Positions 24,899 through 33,971 of a stretch of DNA of 64,000 bases are shown here, piece by piece (positions within the stretch are counted from its first letter, which is position 1; each line of letters begins with the position of its first letter). The notes under the pieces were generated by a model. The model was given only the letters and a program-made list of their open reading frames with translations. It searched no databases and was not told the origin of the DNA. Made by a program: the position numbers and the translations under genes. This stretch comes from Aureicoccus marinus (GTDB lineage: Bacteria > Bacteroidota > Bacteroidia > Flavobacteriales > Flavobacteriaceae): contig NZ_MQVX01000001.1 in assembly GCF_002954325.1 (NCBI RefSeq), positions 1,394,196 through 1,458,195 of the forward strand, written 5' to 3'.

Positions 24899-25005
24899 TG
24901 CTGAAAAACTTTGTATTCTACCTGCCTACAGGAATGCGCTACACAGACAGAAGCCTTTTTACATCATTCATCCCTTTTTCCTTCCTGTAAATTGCTAGAA
25001 AAAGG
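24899..25005 (-). promoter_or_regulatory. rpsA mRNA leader with long-range stem
   Basis: The predicted leader is several times longer than other leaders in this window. TACAGGAA (plus coordinates 24982-24989 read on the minus strand) can pair perfectly with TTCCTGTA (24927-24934). A small CCTG/CAGG hairpin overlaps the second arm, so two folds compete. Autogenous control by S1 is known in other bacteria and is inferred here. Confidence 0.35.
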
Positions 25006-25009
25006 TCTG

Positions 25010-25041
25010 CAAAAGTACTGTTTTTCTAACGCTTACCAAAA
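25010..25041 (-). promoter_or_regulatory. rpsA promoter (-33 and -7 elements)
   Basis: On the minus strand TTTTG (25041-25037) is followed after 19 bp by TACTTTTG (25017-25010). Both elements and the spacing match the Bacteroidota housekeeping consensus. This is the best complete promoter in the window. Confidence 0.75.
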
Positions 25042-25139
25042 TTATGGCGAAATGATGTGACCCCCCTTCTTTTTGGTGTCTCTATTGCAGGAATAATAGG
25101 TAACTTCCTAAACAAATTTTAACCATTAAACGTATTTAG

Positions 25140-25520
25140 ATGAGTGCAAAAGACAAATATTCAGCAGTTCTTGCATTAGGAGAATCTTTGGGAATTCAAA
25201 ATGGAGATGTCTCTGAAAACGGAGGAGTGTTAAAGGTAAAAGGTGAAGCCAAAACACCTTATGAAAAGAACTTGATCTGGGATAAGATCAAAGAAATTGG
25301 TGGAGAACAACCGGGAGATATCAAAGCCAACATTACTGTTGCTGATGACTCGGTCTATCACCGACATACGGTTAAAAGTGGCGAGTCTTTGAGTTTGATC
25401 GCCAAGCACTACTACGGAGACCCAATGAAATACAAGGCAATTTTTGAAGCCAACACCTCAATTTTGAGCAACCCGGATGTGATCCATCCTGACCAAGAAT
25501 TGGTTATTCCTAACTTGTAA
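25140..25520 (+). CDS. BON-LysM domain protein (Kbp/YgaU-like)
   Basis: The 126-residue protein lacks a signal peptide. The N-terminal half fits a BON-like domain (GDVSENGGVLKVKGEAKTP, then a helix and ADIKANITV-type strand). The C-terminal half is one LysM domain, YHRHTVKSGESLSLIAKHYY to HPDQELVIP. This BON plus LysM order is that of E. coli Kbp (YgaU), a cytoplasmic potassium-binding protein. Potassium binding here is an inference from the architecture. It is divergent from rpsA and followed by a terminator. Confidence 0.85.
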   Translation: MSAKDKYSAVLALGESLGIQNGDVSENGGVLKVKGEAKTPYEKNLIWDKIKEIGGEQPGDIKANITVADDSVYHRHTVKSGESLSLIAKHYYGDPMKYKAIFEANTSILSNPDVIHPDQELVIPNL

Positions 25521-25582
25521 GAAGGACCTTCCGCAAGAGCGGGAAAAGACAATAGGCCGCATTGAACGGATTAAAGAAGATA

Positions 25583-25614
25583 AGCCGCCCCTACCAATGG
25601 GCGGCTGTTTTTTG
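25583..25614 (+). terminator. intrinsic terminator after the BON-LysM gene
   Basis: AGCCGCCC and GGGCGGCT form a perfect 8-bp stem around an 8-base loop. GTTTTTTGTTT follows. It lies about 60 bp after the stop codon. Confidence 0.85.
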
Positions 25615-25689
25615 TTTAGGAATTTCATATTCGTAATTAAAGCAATGTTTTTTTATTATATTCGTAGATTCAACCGAAAATACATGAAT

Positions 25690-26205
25690 ATGAAAAAAGT
25701 ATTTCTATTAGCTAGCTTTTTATTTGTTGGAGTTTTGGCCTACGGTCAATCTGCTAACAAGGGATTTAGTGCCAGTGCCTGGGGGGGTGTCGTCGTTGGA
25801 GACGAAGACTTTTCGGATAGCTTTGGAGCGGCCTTTGGTGGTAACCTCCACTACACCTTAACCGATTCAGAATCTACCGATTTCGCAATTTCCGTTGGAG
25901 GTTTCTCCTTGAGCCCAAGTAGTGAATTCAAAGATTTCGGAGGTTCAAGTGAATTCTTCTGGAGAATTTATGGTAATGTTATTTTCGAAGATGCTCTATC
26001 AGAAGGTCAAAACCTATCTCTAGGTTTGGGATATGCCACGGCTGCAGACAGCGATGCCGATTACAATGGTATCTATGCAGAAGCGTTCTACCACTTCGAA
26101 CTAAGCGACAACTTTTCTATAGCCCCTGGTGGTTTCTATGTTGCTGGAAGTGACGATGCCGGAAATATCACTGTTCTCTCTGTTCGTCTGACCTACGGAT
26201 TCTAG
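25690..26205 (+). CDS. outer-membrane beta-barrel protein
   Basis: The 171-residue protein begins with a signal peptide (MKKVFLLASFLFVGVLAYGQ). The mature part alternates amphipathic strands with Gly/Ser/Asp turns and ends in an aromatic residue (VRLTYGF), as expected for a small beta-barrel inserted by BAM. No specific porin family or ligand can be named. The frame is open from 25597, but the ATG at 25690 (or 25684) begins the signal peptide. A TATATTCG sequence at 25657 is a weak -7 candidate. Confidence 0.8.
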   Translation: MKKVFLLASFLFVGVLAYGQSANKGFSASAWGGVVVGDEDFSDSFGAAFGGNLHYTLTDSESTDFAISVGGFSLSPSSEFKDFGGSSEFFWRIYGNVIFEDALSEGQNLSLGLGYATAADSDADYNGIYAEAFYHFELSDNFSIAPGGFYVAGSDDAGNITVLSVRLTYGF

Positions 26206-26224
26206 AATCTTCTCTAACAAAAGA

Positions 26225-26252
26225 AAAGCCGCTCATTTGAGCGGCTTTTTTA
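26225..26252. terminator. bidirectional terminator between barrel gene and cmk
   Basis: AAAAGCCGCTC and GAGCGGCTTTT form an 11-bp stem with a 4-base loop. T-runs follow on the plus strand and A-runs precede it, so it can end both convergent transcripts. It touches the cmk stop codon at 26250. Confidence 0.85.
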
Positions 26253-26951
26253 TTTTACTTCAACCTCGGTCCGGCGAAGCACCTCCTGGTAAATCAGCTG
26301 GTACTGTTCTTCTAAGGTGAGGTTATCATTATCGTAGGCCAACGCATCTTCCGCTTTTCTCAAAGGCCCGACGGCTCTGGAAGAATCGATACGGTCTCTT
26401 TCGACTATATTATTGTATACCTCTTCGTAAGTTACTTCCTGCCCCTTCCCTTGTAATTCTTCTAAGCGTCTCCTCGTACGTTTTTCGGCAGAAGCCGTCA
26501 TAAAAATCTTGAGTTCGGCATCCGGAAACACAACGGTACCGATATCCCGGCCATCCATTACTACGCCTTTTTCGACCCCCATCTGCTGCTGTTGGCGAAC
26601 CAAAAGCTCCCGAACTTCTCCGATAGCGGCCACCGGACTAACAATGGAAGAAACTTCCAGATTGCGTATGTGCTGCTCAACGGATTCACCATTTAAGGCA
26701 ATTTCAAAAACCCCAGGCTTATCAGAGGGTACAAAACGAAGACTGATTTGTGGTAAAGCGTCGACCAAAGCGGGACCATCGAGCTCCCCCTCTTCATCTA
26801 ACAAATTATTGCGAAGAGCAAACAGAGCTACTGCTCTGTACATGGCACCAGTATCGACATACAGGTATCCCAGCTCTTTTGCCAGGCGCCGAGCAACAGT
26901 GCTTTTGCCGGTGGAAGAGTACCCATCTATGGCTATGTTGATTTTGGTCAT
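26250..26951 (-). CDS. cmk: cytidylate kinase
   Basis: The 233-residue enzyme phosphorylates CMP and dCMP. It has the P-loop IDGYSSTGKSTVARRLA, YVDTGAMYRAVAL, VVMDGRDIGTVVFPDAELKIF and the lid region RRRLEELQGKG. DRIDSSRAVGPLRKAEDA follows. The length matches bacterial Cmk. The ATG at 26951 was used rather than an upstream TTG. It lies 12 bp after lon on the same strand and is probably cotranscribed. Confidence 0.96.
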   Translation of the reverse strand: MTKINIAIDGYSSTGKSTVARRLAKELGYLYVDTGAMYRAVALFALRNNLLDEEGELDGPALVDALPQISLRFVPSDKPGVFEIALNGESVEQHIRNLEVSSIVSPVAAIGEVRELLVRQQQQMGVEKGVVMDGRDIGTVVFPDAELKIFMTASAEKRTRRRLEELQGKGQEVTYEEVYNNIVERDRIDSSRAVGPLRKAEDALAYDNDNLTLEEQYQLIYQEVLRRTEVEVK

Positions 26952-26963
26952 GCCCAAAGATAA

Positions 26964-29432
26964 TCAGAGTTTCTTGGCGCCTTTCACCTTTTTTTCGGTA
27001 ATAGCCAATTGAATCACTTGGCTCATATCCGTTACGTAATGAAATTGCAGGCCTTTGAGGTAATCCGCCTTGATCTCTTCAATGTCTTTGCGGTTATCTT
27101 CGCAAAGAATGATTTCTTTGATTTTAGCACGTTTGGCGGCCAGTATTTTCTCCTTAATTCCGCCAACAGGCAACACCTTCCCTCTTAACGTAATTTCGCC
27201 AGTCATGGCCAGGTTCTTCTTCACCCTCTTTTGGGTAAAGACAGAAACCAAGGAAGTCAACATGGTAATACCGGCACTCGGCCCGTCTTTTGGTGTTGCC
27301 CCTTCAGGGACGTGAATGTGTACGTTATAACCATTAAATACTTCCGGGTCAATACCAAAATCCTCCGCATTGCTTTTGATGTACTCCATAGCAATGGTTG
27401 CTGATTCTTTCATCACCTTCCCAAGATTCCCGGTAATACTGAGCTGTCCTTTTCCTTTAGATAGGATGGATTCAATAAAGAGGATATCGCCTCCTACACT
27501 GGTCCAGGCCAATCCAGTCACTACCCCAGCAACTTCGTTATTCTCGTACTTATCTCTCTCTAGCCGTGCTGGCCCCAATATCGTTTCGACATCTTCGGTT
27601 GTAATCTTCGGACTGTAGGCCTCCTCCATTGCGATGGACTTGGCGATATAGCGAATGAGCTTGGCAATTTTCTTTTCTAAACCGCGCACTCCCGATTCGC
27701 GGGTATAGCCCTCAATAACCTTTTCGATTTCACGCTTACCCAGACGAATGGCATTCTTGGGAAGCCCGTGCTCTTTGAGCTGCTTCGGGATTAAGTGCTT
27801 GCGTGCGATCTCCACTTTTTCTTCGGTGGTGTATCCGCTGACATTGATGATCTCCATACGATCCCGCAGGGCCGGTTGAATCGTCCCTAAATTGTTCGCA
27901 GTGGCCACAAACATCACTTTAGACAGATCGTACCCCATTTCGAGGAAGTTATCGTAGAACTCTGCATTTTGCTCTGGATCCAATACTTCCAACAAGGCCG
28001 AAGAGGGATCGCCTTGGTAGCTGCTGCTCAATTTGTCAATTTCGTCCAGTATAAATACCGGATTGGAGGTGCCTGCTTTCTTTATGCTTTGTAAAATTCG
28101 GCCTGGCATTGCCCCTATGTAGGTCTTCCGGTGCCCTCGGATTTCTGCTTCATCACGCAATCCTCCCAAAGACATACGAACGTATTCCCGTCCCAAAGCC
28201 TCTGCTATCGATTTACCCAATGAGGTCTTTCCTACTCCAGGAGGTCCATAAAGACAAAGGATGGGAGATTTCATATCGTTTCGCAACTTGAGTACCGCCA
28301 GGTATTCTATGATGCGCTTCTTGACTTCTTCCAAACCATGGTGATCCCGATCCAAGATCTTTTGTGCTTTCTTCAGATCAAAGCGGTCTTTAGAAAACTC
28401 ATCCCAGGGCAATTCCAAAAACAAATCGAGGTAGTTTCTCTGAATGGAGTATTCCGCGACCTGAGGATTCATGCGTTGCATCTTGGAGAGTTCCTTATCG
28501 AAGTGTTCAGCGACCGCATCCGACCATTTTTTACCCTCTGCTCTTTCCCTCAACTCATCGACCTCCTCTTCATAGGACAAGCCACCGAGTTCCTCTTGAA
28601 TGGTCTTCATCTGCTGATGAAGGAAGTATTCCCGCTGCTGCTGATCCATATCATGGCGAACTTTGGACTGAATATCGTTTTTGAGTTCCAGTTTTTGCAA
28701 CTCCATATTCATGTACTTCAAGGTCGCCAAAGCTCTCTCTTGTAAATCAGAAATCTCAAGAAGCTTCTGCTTCTCCACCACCGTTAAAGGCAGGTTGGAA
28801 GAAACAAAGTTGATCAGAAAAGAGTTGCTCTGAATATTCTGAATGGCAAAGGTGGCTTCGCTAGGAATATTTGGATTGTCCTTGATAATCTTTTGCGCCA
28901 ATTCCTTAATCGAATCAATAATGGCCAAAAACTCCTGGTCTCCCTGTTCCGGACGCACCTCAGCAGTTTCTTGAACCCGAGCGGTCATATAGGGCTCCTC
29001 CGTCAGCATTTCGGCAATTTCGAAACGCTTTTTCCCTTGGATGATCACCGTTGTATTGCCATCAGGCATTTGCAATACCCGCAGAATACGGGCCACAGTG
29101 CCCAAACTATGGATATCGCCCGCCCCAGGATTTTCTACCGACTCGTCATTCTGGGCAACGACTCCTATGGTCTTACTGCCGTTGTTGGCATCCTTAATAA
29201 GGTGAATGGATTTGTCCCGTCCGGCCGTGATCGGAATGACAACCCCCGGAAAGAGAACGGTATTTCGCAAGGGCAAAATAGGCAGGGTCTCCGGGATTAC
29301 CTCATTATTCATCTCCTGCTCATCCTCCGGAGTAAGCAGTGGAATAAGTTCGGCATCCTGGTCGATTCCCTGGAAGTTCAAACTGTCAAAATTGGCGAAA
29401 TCAATATATTTCATGTGTCGGATATCAGTCAT
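26964..29432 (-). CDS. lon: ATP-dependent protease La (Lon)
   Basis: The 822-residue protein has the LonA layout. The N-terminal substrate domain starts after an acidic stretch ([19 protein letters not shown], residues 50-70) and is followed by a coiled coil. The AAA+ module has Walker [16 protein letters not shown], Walker B FILDEIDK and the VMFVATANN sensor. The protease domain has the catalytic Ser in [11 protein letters not shown] and Lys in [13 protein letters not shown]. Three in-frame starts exist (GTG 29444, ATG 29432, ATG 29414). 29432 is used, but 29414 would fit the family N-terminus equally well. It is divergent from the ECF sigma gene. Confidence 0.96.
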   Translation of the reverse strand: MTDIRHMKYIDFANFDSLNFQGIDQDAELIPLLTPEDEQEMNNEVIPETLPILPLRNTVLFPGVVIPITAGRDKSIHLIKDANNGSKTIGVVAQNDESVENPGAGDIHSLGTVARILRVLQMPDGNTTVIIQGKKRFEIAEMLTEEPYMTARVQETAEVRPEQGDQEFLAIIDSIKELAQKIIKDNPNIPSEATFAIQNIQSNSFLINFVSSNLPLTVVEKQKLLEISDLQERALATLKYMNMELQKLELKNDIQSKVRHDMDQQQREYFLHQQMKTIQEELGGLSYEEEVDELRERAEGKKWSDAVAEHFDKELSKMQRMNPQVAEYSIQRNYLDLFLELPWDEFSKDRFDLKKAQKILDRDHHGLEEVKKRIIEYLAVLKLRNDMKSPILCLYGPPGVGKTSLGKSIAEALGREYVRMSLGGLRDEAEIRGHRKTYIGAMPGRILQSIKKAGTSNPVFILDEIDKLSSSYQGDPSSALLEVLDPEQNAEFYDNFLEMGYDLSKVMFVATANNLGTIQPALRDRMEIINVSGYTTEEKVEIARKHLIPKQLKEHGLPKNAIRLGKREIEKVIEGYTRESGVRGLEKKIAKLIRYIAKSIAMEEAYSPKITTEDVETILGPARLERDKYENNEVAGVVTGLAWTSVGGDILFIESILSKGKGQLSITGNLGKVMKESATIAMEYIKSNAEDFGIDPEVFNGYNVHIHVPEGATPKDGPSAGITMLTSLVSVFTQKRVKKNLAMTGEITLRGKVLPVGGIKEKILAAKRAKIKEIILCEDNRKDIEEIKADYLKGLQFHYVTDMSQVIQLAITEKKVKGAKKL

Positions 29433-29634
29433 TCTGTCACCCACTTTTTCTTTCTCCCTCCTGCTCTCTCTGCATCGAGTCCCGCTAAACCCTCTAAATA
29501 CAAGGGTTTTTACAGTGGGGTGACTTTTCTATACCTACCTATTTACAATTGTTATGCCAGCAAAATACAAGCAAATCACAATTAACTGTAACAATCCCTA
29601 ACTTGGATACTCTATAAGACAAACAACATCCTTT

Positions 29635-30195
29635 TTGAGCCAACCAAATGGAAATACTGATGCACTGATTCAGCAGTGCCGCCAGGGAGATCCCAGAGCG
29701 CAAATGGAAGTGTACAAACGCTATTACAAAGCCATGTACAACACCGCACTCAGGATTGTAAAGCACACTGCGGAAGCGGAGGATGTGATGCAGGAGTCGT
29801 TTTTAAACGCGTTTACGAAGCTGCACACTTTTAAAGGAGAAGTCACCTTTGGCGCCTGGTTAAAGCGCATTGTTATCAACAACAGTATTTACCATTACAA
29901 ACGGTTGCAAAAACAAGCAGCCGTAGACTGGGAAGATGTAAAGCACAAGGTCGAAGACAATGAGGAATACTCCGATGATCTAAGTGGTATAACTGAACTG
30001 AAGGCTCAAAAAGTGATGGAGACCATGAAAGGTCTGAAAGAGAATTACCGAATTTCTTTGACCTTACATCTTGTTGAAGGTTATGATTATGAAGAGGTAA
30101 GTGAGATACTGGGAATAAGCTACGCCAATTGCCGAACCACGATTTCACGCGCCAAAGAAAGTTTAAGAAAAAAGTTAGTAACCCATACGCTATGA
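29635..30195 (+). CDS. ECF-type RNA polymerase sigma factor
   Basis: The 186-residue sigma-70 family factor has only regions 2 and 4. Region 2 runs from ALIQQCRQGDPRAQMEVY through AEDVMQESFLNAF to FGAWLKRIVINNSI. Region 4 includes GYDYEEVSEILGISYANCRTTISRAKESL, the helix-turn-helix that reads the -35 element. It starts at a TTG at 29635; no upstream ATG is in frame, and the next ATG (residue 24) would cut into region 2. Its TGA overlaps the anti-sigma ATG (ATGA). It heads an operon with DUF4097 and GIN proteins. Confidence 0.92.
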   Translation: MSQPNGNTDALIQQCRQGDPRAQMEVYKRYYKAMYNTALRIVKHTAEAEDVMQESFLNAFTKLHTFKGEVTFGAWLKRIVINNSIYHYKRLQKQAAVDWEDVKHKVEDNEEYSDDLSGITELKAQKVMETMKGLKENYRISLTLHLVEGYDYEEVSEILGISYANCRTTISRAKESLRKKLVTHTL

Positions 30196-30794
30196 AAGAG
30201 AAAGATACCTGGAAAGAGCTGTTTGAACCCCTGCAAGGACAGTGGGACACAGAAGAGCCTCTGGAAGGTCACCTGAATCGGTTTGAAGCCCGATTGATGG
30301 CCGCGGCAGAGCTCAAAAAGCAGGAAGAGGAAGAAGCGGAAGAAGAACCCCGAGTTCGGCCCTTGTGGTCCAAGAATACAGGATGGAAGCCCCTAGCGGT
30401 TGCCGCCTCCTTGGCCCTACTCATCGGATTTGGAATTAAATGGGGAAGCGGTCCAGCTCCTATTCAAGAGCAAATCGTAGAATTTGCCCCGGAGGTACAG
30501 GAAACCGACTTCCATTTTGCCAGCTTGTTGGAACAACAAGTAGAAACGATGCAGGGCATGGCGAGCGAAGACAACCAAGAGTTGATCGAATCGACTCTTA
30601 TCCAACTCAATCGCCTGGATGCTGACTACCGAAAACTGCAACAAGAATTGGTCGACGGAGGAAACTCTAAACTACTTCTTCAGGCCATGATTATCAACTT
30701 TCAAACCCGAATCGATCTGGTACAACAGGTCATCGAACAAATAGAACAATATCAACTTACAAAAACATTAAATGATGAGAACTTTACTATTTAG
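30192..30794 (+). CDS. membrane-anchored anti-sigma factor candidate
   Basis: The 200-residue protein has an acidic, Glu-rich cytoplasmic N-terminal region (about 65 residues), one membrane helix (PLAVAASLALLIGFGIKWG) and a periplasmic helical tail. That is the topology expected of an anti-sigma factor. No zinc anti-sigma motif (HxxxCxxC) is present. It begins at the ATG that overlaps the sigma stop codon by 4 bp. The tail may be a coiled coil (LIQLNRLDADYRKLQQELV). The role is inferred from topology and coupling to the sigma gene. Confidence 0.8.
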   Translation: MKEKDTWKELFEPLQGQWDTEEPLEGHLNRFEARLMAAAELKKQEEEEAEEEPRVRPLWSKNTGWKPLAVAASLALLIGFGIKWGSGPAPIQEQIVEFAPEVQETDFHFASLLEQQVETMQGMASEDNQELIESTLIQLNRLDADYRKLQQELVDGGNSKLLLQAMIINFQTRIDLVQQVIEQIEQYQLTKTLNDENFTI

Positions 30795-31860
30795 TCTAGT
30801 ATTCCTACTTACCCTTGCCGCCCCCACTGAGGTTTTGGCTGACGGAGGTAAATGGAAAGGCAAATACACCAAAGAGAAGACCATTAAAAAGGACTTTGAT
30901 GTAAACGCCACAGCACTGATGCAAGTGCGCAACAGCTATGGGAACCTCAACATCACCTCCTGGAATGAAAACCGCGTTGTGATTGAGGTGCACATCAAAA
31001 CGAACGGAAACAACGAAGAGAAGGTCCAGAAGAGACTGAATGAAATCTCCGTTGATTTCAGCAACAGCAGCGACAAGGTTTCGGCAATCACCCGATTCGG
31101 TCAAAAAAATCGCTGGGGCTGGGGAAACAACAACAACCGCGTTAACGTACAAGTTGACTACACCATCAAGCTTCCACGCAAAAACAGTGTGGACTTGAGC
31201 AACGACTACGGCAGCATTTACCTTGACCGTGTAGACGGGCACGCTAAATTGAGCTGTGACTACGGTAAAATGGAAATCGGGGAACTGAGAGGCCGCAACA
31301 ACGAGATTCGTTTTGACTACACCTCCAGAACCACTTTTGACTACATCAACTCGGCAACCATCTACGCAGACTACAGCGGGTTTACTGTGACGGAAGCCAA
31401 ATCAATCAATCTACGAGCAGACTACACCAAATCCGTAATCAACACGGTTGGCAACCTGGAATACTCCAGCGACTACGGTTCCCTTGAAGTGGGACGTATT
31501 GACAACCTGAGCGGTAACGGTGATTATATCGGTGTTAAGCTGAGAGAAGTACACGGAAATGTGGATATCTCAGCGGACTACGGATCGGTAAAAATTGGCC
31601 AAATGGCAGCCGATGCGGGGAACATCAGCATCAAAACAGAGTACACAGGCATTAAGATCGGATACGATCCAGGCTACAACTTCGACTTCGAAATTGTTAC
31701 CGAGTATGCCGGAGTCAGTGGGAAGGATGATTTTGACATCAGCATTTCCAAGGAAAAATCTTCAGAACGCTACTACAAAGGCTACCGCGGAGAGTCGAAT
31801 TCGGGGAACAAGGTCTACATCAATAGCGAATACGGAGGAGTAACATTTTACAAAAATTAA
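30772..31860 (+). CDS. exported DUF4097-like beta-helix protein
   Basis: The 362-residue protein has a signal peptide (MMRTLLFSLVFLLTLAAPTEVLA). The mature chain is made of repeated short strands such as VDLSNDYGSIYLDRVDG, AKLSCDYGKMEIGEL, LEYSSDYGSLEVGRIDN and VDISADYGSVKIGQM. The recurring DYG and EYGGV motifs, about 22 residues apart in the middle of the chain, suggest a right-handed beta-helix or DUF4097-type adhesin fold. It starts 23 bp inside the anti-sigma gene and is followed by the GIN-domain gene. It is probably periplasmic or surface-exposed; the function is unknown. Confidence 0.8.
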   Translation: MMRTLLFSLVFLLTLAAPTEVLADGGKWKGKYTKEKTIKKDFDVNATALMQVRNSYGNLNITSWNENRVVIEVHIKTNGNNEEKVQKRLNEISVDFSNSSDKVSAITRFGQKNRWGWGNNNNRVNVQVDYTIKLPRKNSVDLSNDYGSIYLDRVDGHAKLSCDYGKMEIGELRGRNNEIRFDYTSRTTFDYINSATIYADYSGFTVTEAKSINLRADYTKSVINTVGNLEYSSDYGSLEVGRIDNLSGNGDYIGVKLREVHGNVDISADYGSVKIGQMAADAGNISIKTEYTGIKIGYDPGYNFDFEIVTEYAGVSGKDDFDISISKEKSSERYYKGYRGESNSGNKVYINSEYGGVTFYKN

Positions 31861-31874
31861 TAACCACAATAAGG

Positions 31875-32603
31875 ATGAAAAAGAGTGTATTAATTGCATT
31901 AGTTATGTGCATGTCCCTGGGAGTTCAAGCCCAATGGGGAAAGAAAATTAGAGGAAACGGAAACTATACCACCGTTGAGAGAAATGTTGGAGATTACGAT
32001 CACGTGGCCATGGCCGGATGGTTTGACCTCGACATCGTCGCAGGGAAAGAAGGAACCATCACCCTGGAAGGAGAATCCAACTTGTTGGAGTACATCAAAA
32101 CAGAAGTCAAAGACGGCAAACTGACCGTAAAGGTGAAAAAAGGAGTAAACCTGAAGCCTTCTGATTGGAACAAGGGAATTCAAATCACGGTCCCCGTCAA
32201 AGAAATCAGTGGGGTTACCATGTCAGGATCGGGTGATATCGTTGGACGCACCACCCTGAAGTCAGACACCTTCAAGACCACTATGTCAGGTTCTGGTGAT
32301 ATCACATTGGATGTCGATGCAGACAACGTCAAAGCGACTTTGGCAGGTTCAGGAGATATCAACTTGAGCGGAAATGCAAAGGATTTTACCGCTACTATTT
32401 CAGGATCAGGTGATATCAAGGCCTACGACCTAAAGGCGGCTTATGTTACCGCACAGGTCTCTGGTTCCGCTGATGTTCGGGTATACGCTACCGAAAAGCT
32501 CACCGCTCGAGTATCGGGATCAGGTGACGTACGTTACAAAGGAAATCCAGCAAAGGTCGACAGCAAAGTATCGGGCTCAGGAGATGTCTCCGGCTACCGA
32601 TAG
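31875..32603 (+). CDS. exported GIN-domain (DUF2807) protein with SGSGD repeats
   Basis: The 242-residue protein has a signal peptide (MKKSVLIALVMCMSLGVQAQ). The mature part is a head-GIN/DUF2807 domain: an auto-transporter-like beta-helix in which SGSGD-type turns recur. I count seven (MSGSGDI twice, LAGSGDI, ISGSGDI, VSGSADV, VSGSGDV twice) spaced about 18-20 residues apart. The GIN domain family is widespread in Bacteroidota but has no defined function. It ends the ECF operon and is followed by a terminator. Confidence 0.88.
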   Translation: MKKSVLIALVMCMSLGVQAQWGKKIRGNGNYTTVERNVGDYDHVAMAGWFDLDIVAGKEGTITLEGESNLLEYIKTEVKDGKLTVKVKKGVNLKPSDWNKGIQITVPVKEISGVTMSGSGDIVGRTTLKSDTFKTTMSGSGDITLDVDADNVKATLAGSGDINLSGNAKDFTATISGSGDIKAYDLKAAYVTAQVSGSADVRVYATEKLTARVSGSGDVRYKGNPAKVDSKVSGSGDVSGYR

Positions 32604-32622
32604 CAATCAACCTAAATAAACA

Positions 32623-33971
32623 TCAGGCAAGCCCTTGTTCGTCAGAACGGGGGCTTTCTTTTTTAGGAACCCGCATGAGTAAAAAGGCTCCAACCAAAAA
32701 GAAGACACCGAGAAAGATAGCGGCATTGCGCATGCTTCCGGTTAGCTGTGCGACCAAACCATACAGGAAGGTACCGATGATGATACCAATCTTTTCGGCC
32801 ACATCATAAAAACTAAAGTAAGAAGCCGAATCTTCTGTTGGAGGCATAAACTTGGAATAGGTAGATCTCGATAAGGCCTGTATTCCTCCCATCACCATCC
32901 CCACCAAACCAGCAGCGATATAAAAGTCCATAGGGGTCTGTAAAAAATAGGCGTAGACGCAGAGGGCCATCCAAATAAAATTGACGACGATGAGGGTGCG
33001 GATATTGCCGTTTCTGTTAGAAGTTCGTGCCGTCAGTGTGGCTCCAAGGATGGCCACGATTTGGATAACGAGAATACTAATGATCAACCCCATGGTACGT
33101 TTGTCATCTGAACCCCAATCAATTTCTTGTTCCCCAAAATAAGTCGCGATCAACATAATGGTTTGCACCGCCATACTGTAGACAAAAAAGGCCCCCAAGT
33201 ACCTCTTCAAACGGACTTGGCCCTGAAGTTCCTTCCAAACCTTTCTGAGCTCAGTAAAACCGTTCATGATAACATTCTTTCGCTCCCCTTCCTTCTTGAA
33301 ACCTTTGGCAGGTAAAAGAAGGTAATCTGACTGAACAACATCCACCAGATCCCCACAGTTACAAAAGAGTAGCGCATGGCCTTCATAGCCGCAGGATCGC
33401 TCTCGGTGTCTGTGATCCCAAAGAAGGCGGGCTCCATCACCATGGCCAGGTTCAAGACCAAAAGCAAAACACTACCGATATACCCCAATGAAAAGCCCAA
33501 GGCGCTTACCCGGTCCTGTTGTTCAGGATAAGCGATATCCGGCAAATAGGAATTGTTGATCGCAAAACTGACCCAAAAGCCCACCAAACCGAGAAGGTAG
33601 AGCAGTAAGCTTAGGTATATGTTCTCGAGAGTAAACCAGTACAGACCGATGCATGAAAGTCCTCCCATATAGCAGAAGAACTTGAGAAAAAGCCGCTTAT
33701 TTCCGATATAATCTGCTATTCCAGATACAATAGGCGTAATGATGGCAATAAAAACAAAAGCCAAGGAGGTGACGTAAGAAATCAGCGGTGCGCGCTCGAT
33801 GGCATAGCCAAAAAGTTCAACTTGTTCAACCTCGGCCATGCGAAATAAGGCCCCGTAGTAAATGGGGAAAATGGCCGATGAGATGACCAGACTGTATACG
33901 GAATTCGCCCAGTCGTAGAATGCCCAGGCGTTCAGTAATTTTTTGGACCCTTTAAGAACGAGTACACTCAC
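32623..33971 (-). pseudogene. UMF1-type MFS transporter, interrupted by a one-base frameshift
   Basis: Two overlapping frames encode the two halves of one 12-helix major facilitator protein of the UMF1 type. The first (33971 to 33264) begins NAWAFYDWANSVYSLVI, a hallmark of this family, and holds helices 1-6. It runs out of frame after FYLPK. The second (ending 32623) resumes with AKGFKKEGERKNVIMNGF and holds helices 7-12, including GGIQALSRSTYSKFMP. Adding one A to the AAA run at 33304-33306 would restore a single protein of about 448 residues. A true mutation, a sequencing error or rare -1 slippage could each explain this. Its start codon overlaps the M48 stop (ATGA). Confidence 0.75.
32631..32663 (+). 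terminator. terminator of the ECF/GIN operon, inside the MFS 3' end
   Basis: GCCCTTGTTC pairs with GAACGGGGGC around a GTCA tetraloop, with one mismatch. TTTCTTTTTT follows on the plus strand. The stem lies inside the last codons of the convergent MFS gene. Confidence 0.7.

Noticed and set aside
28893..29585. A 230-codon open frame antisense to lon
   Set aside because: It runs through the opposite strand of the conserved Lon N-terminal domain and past its start. It has no family features.
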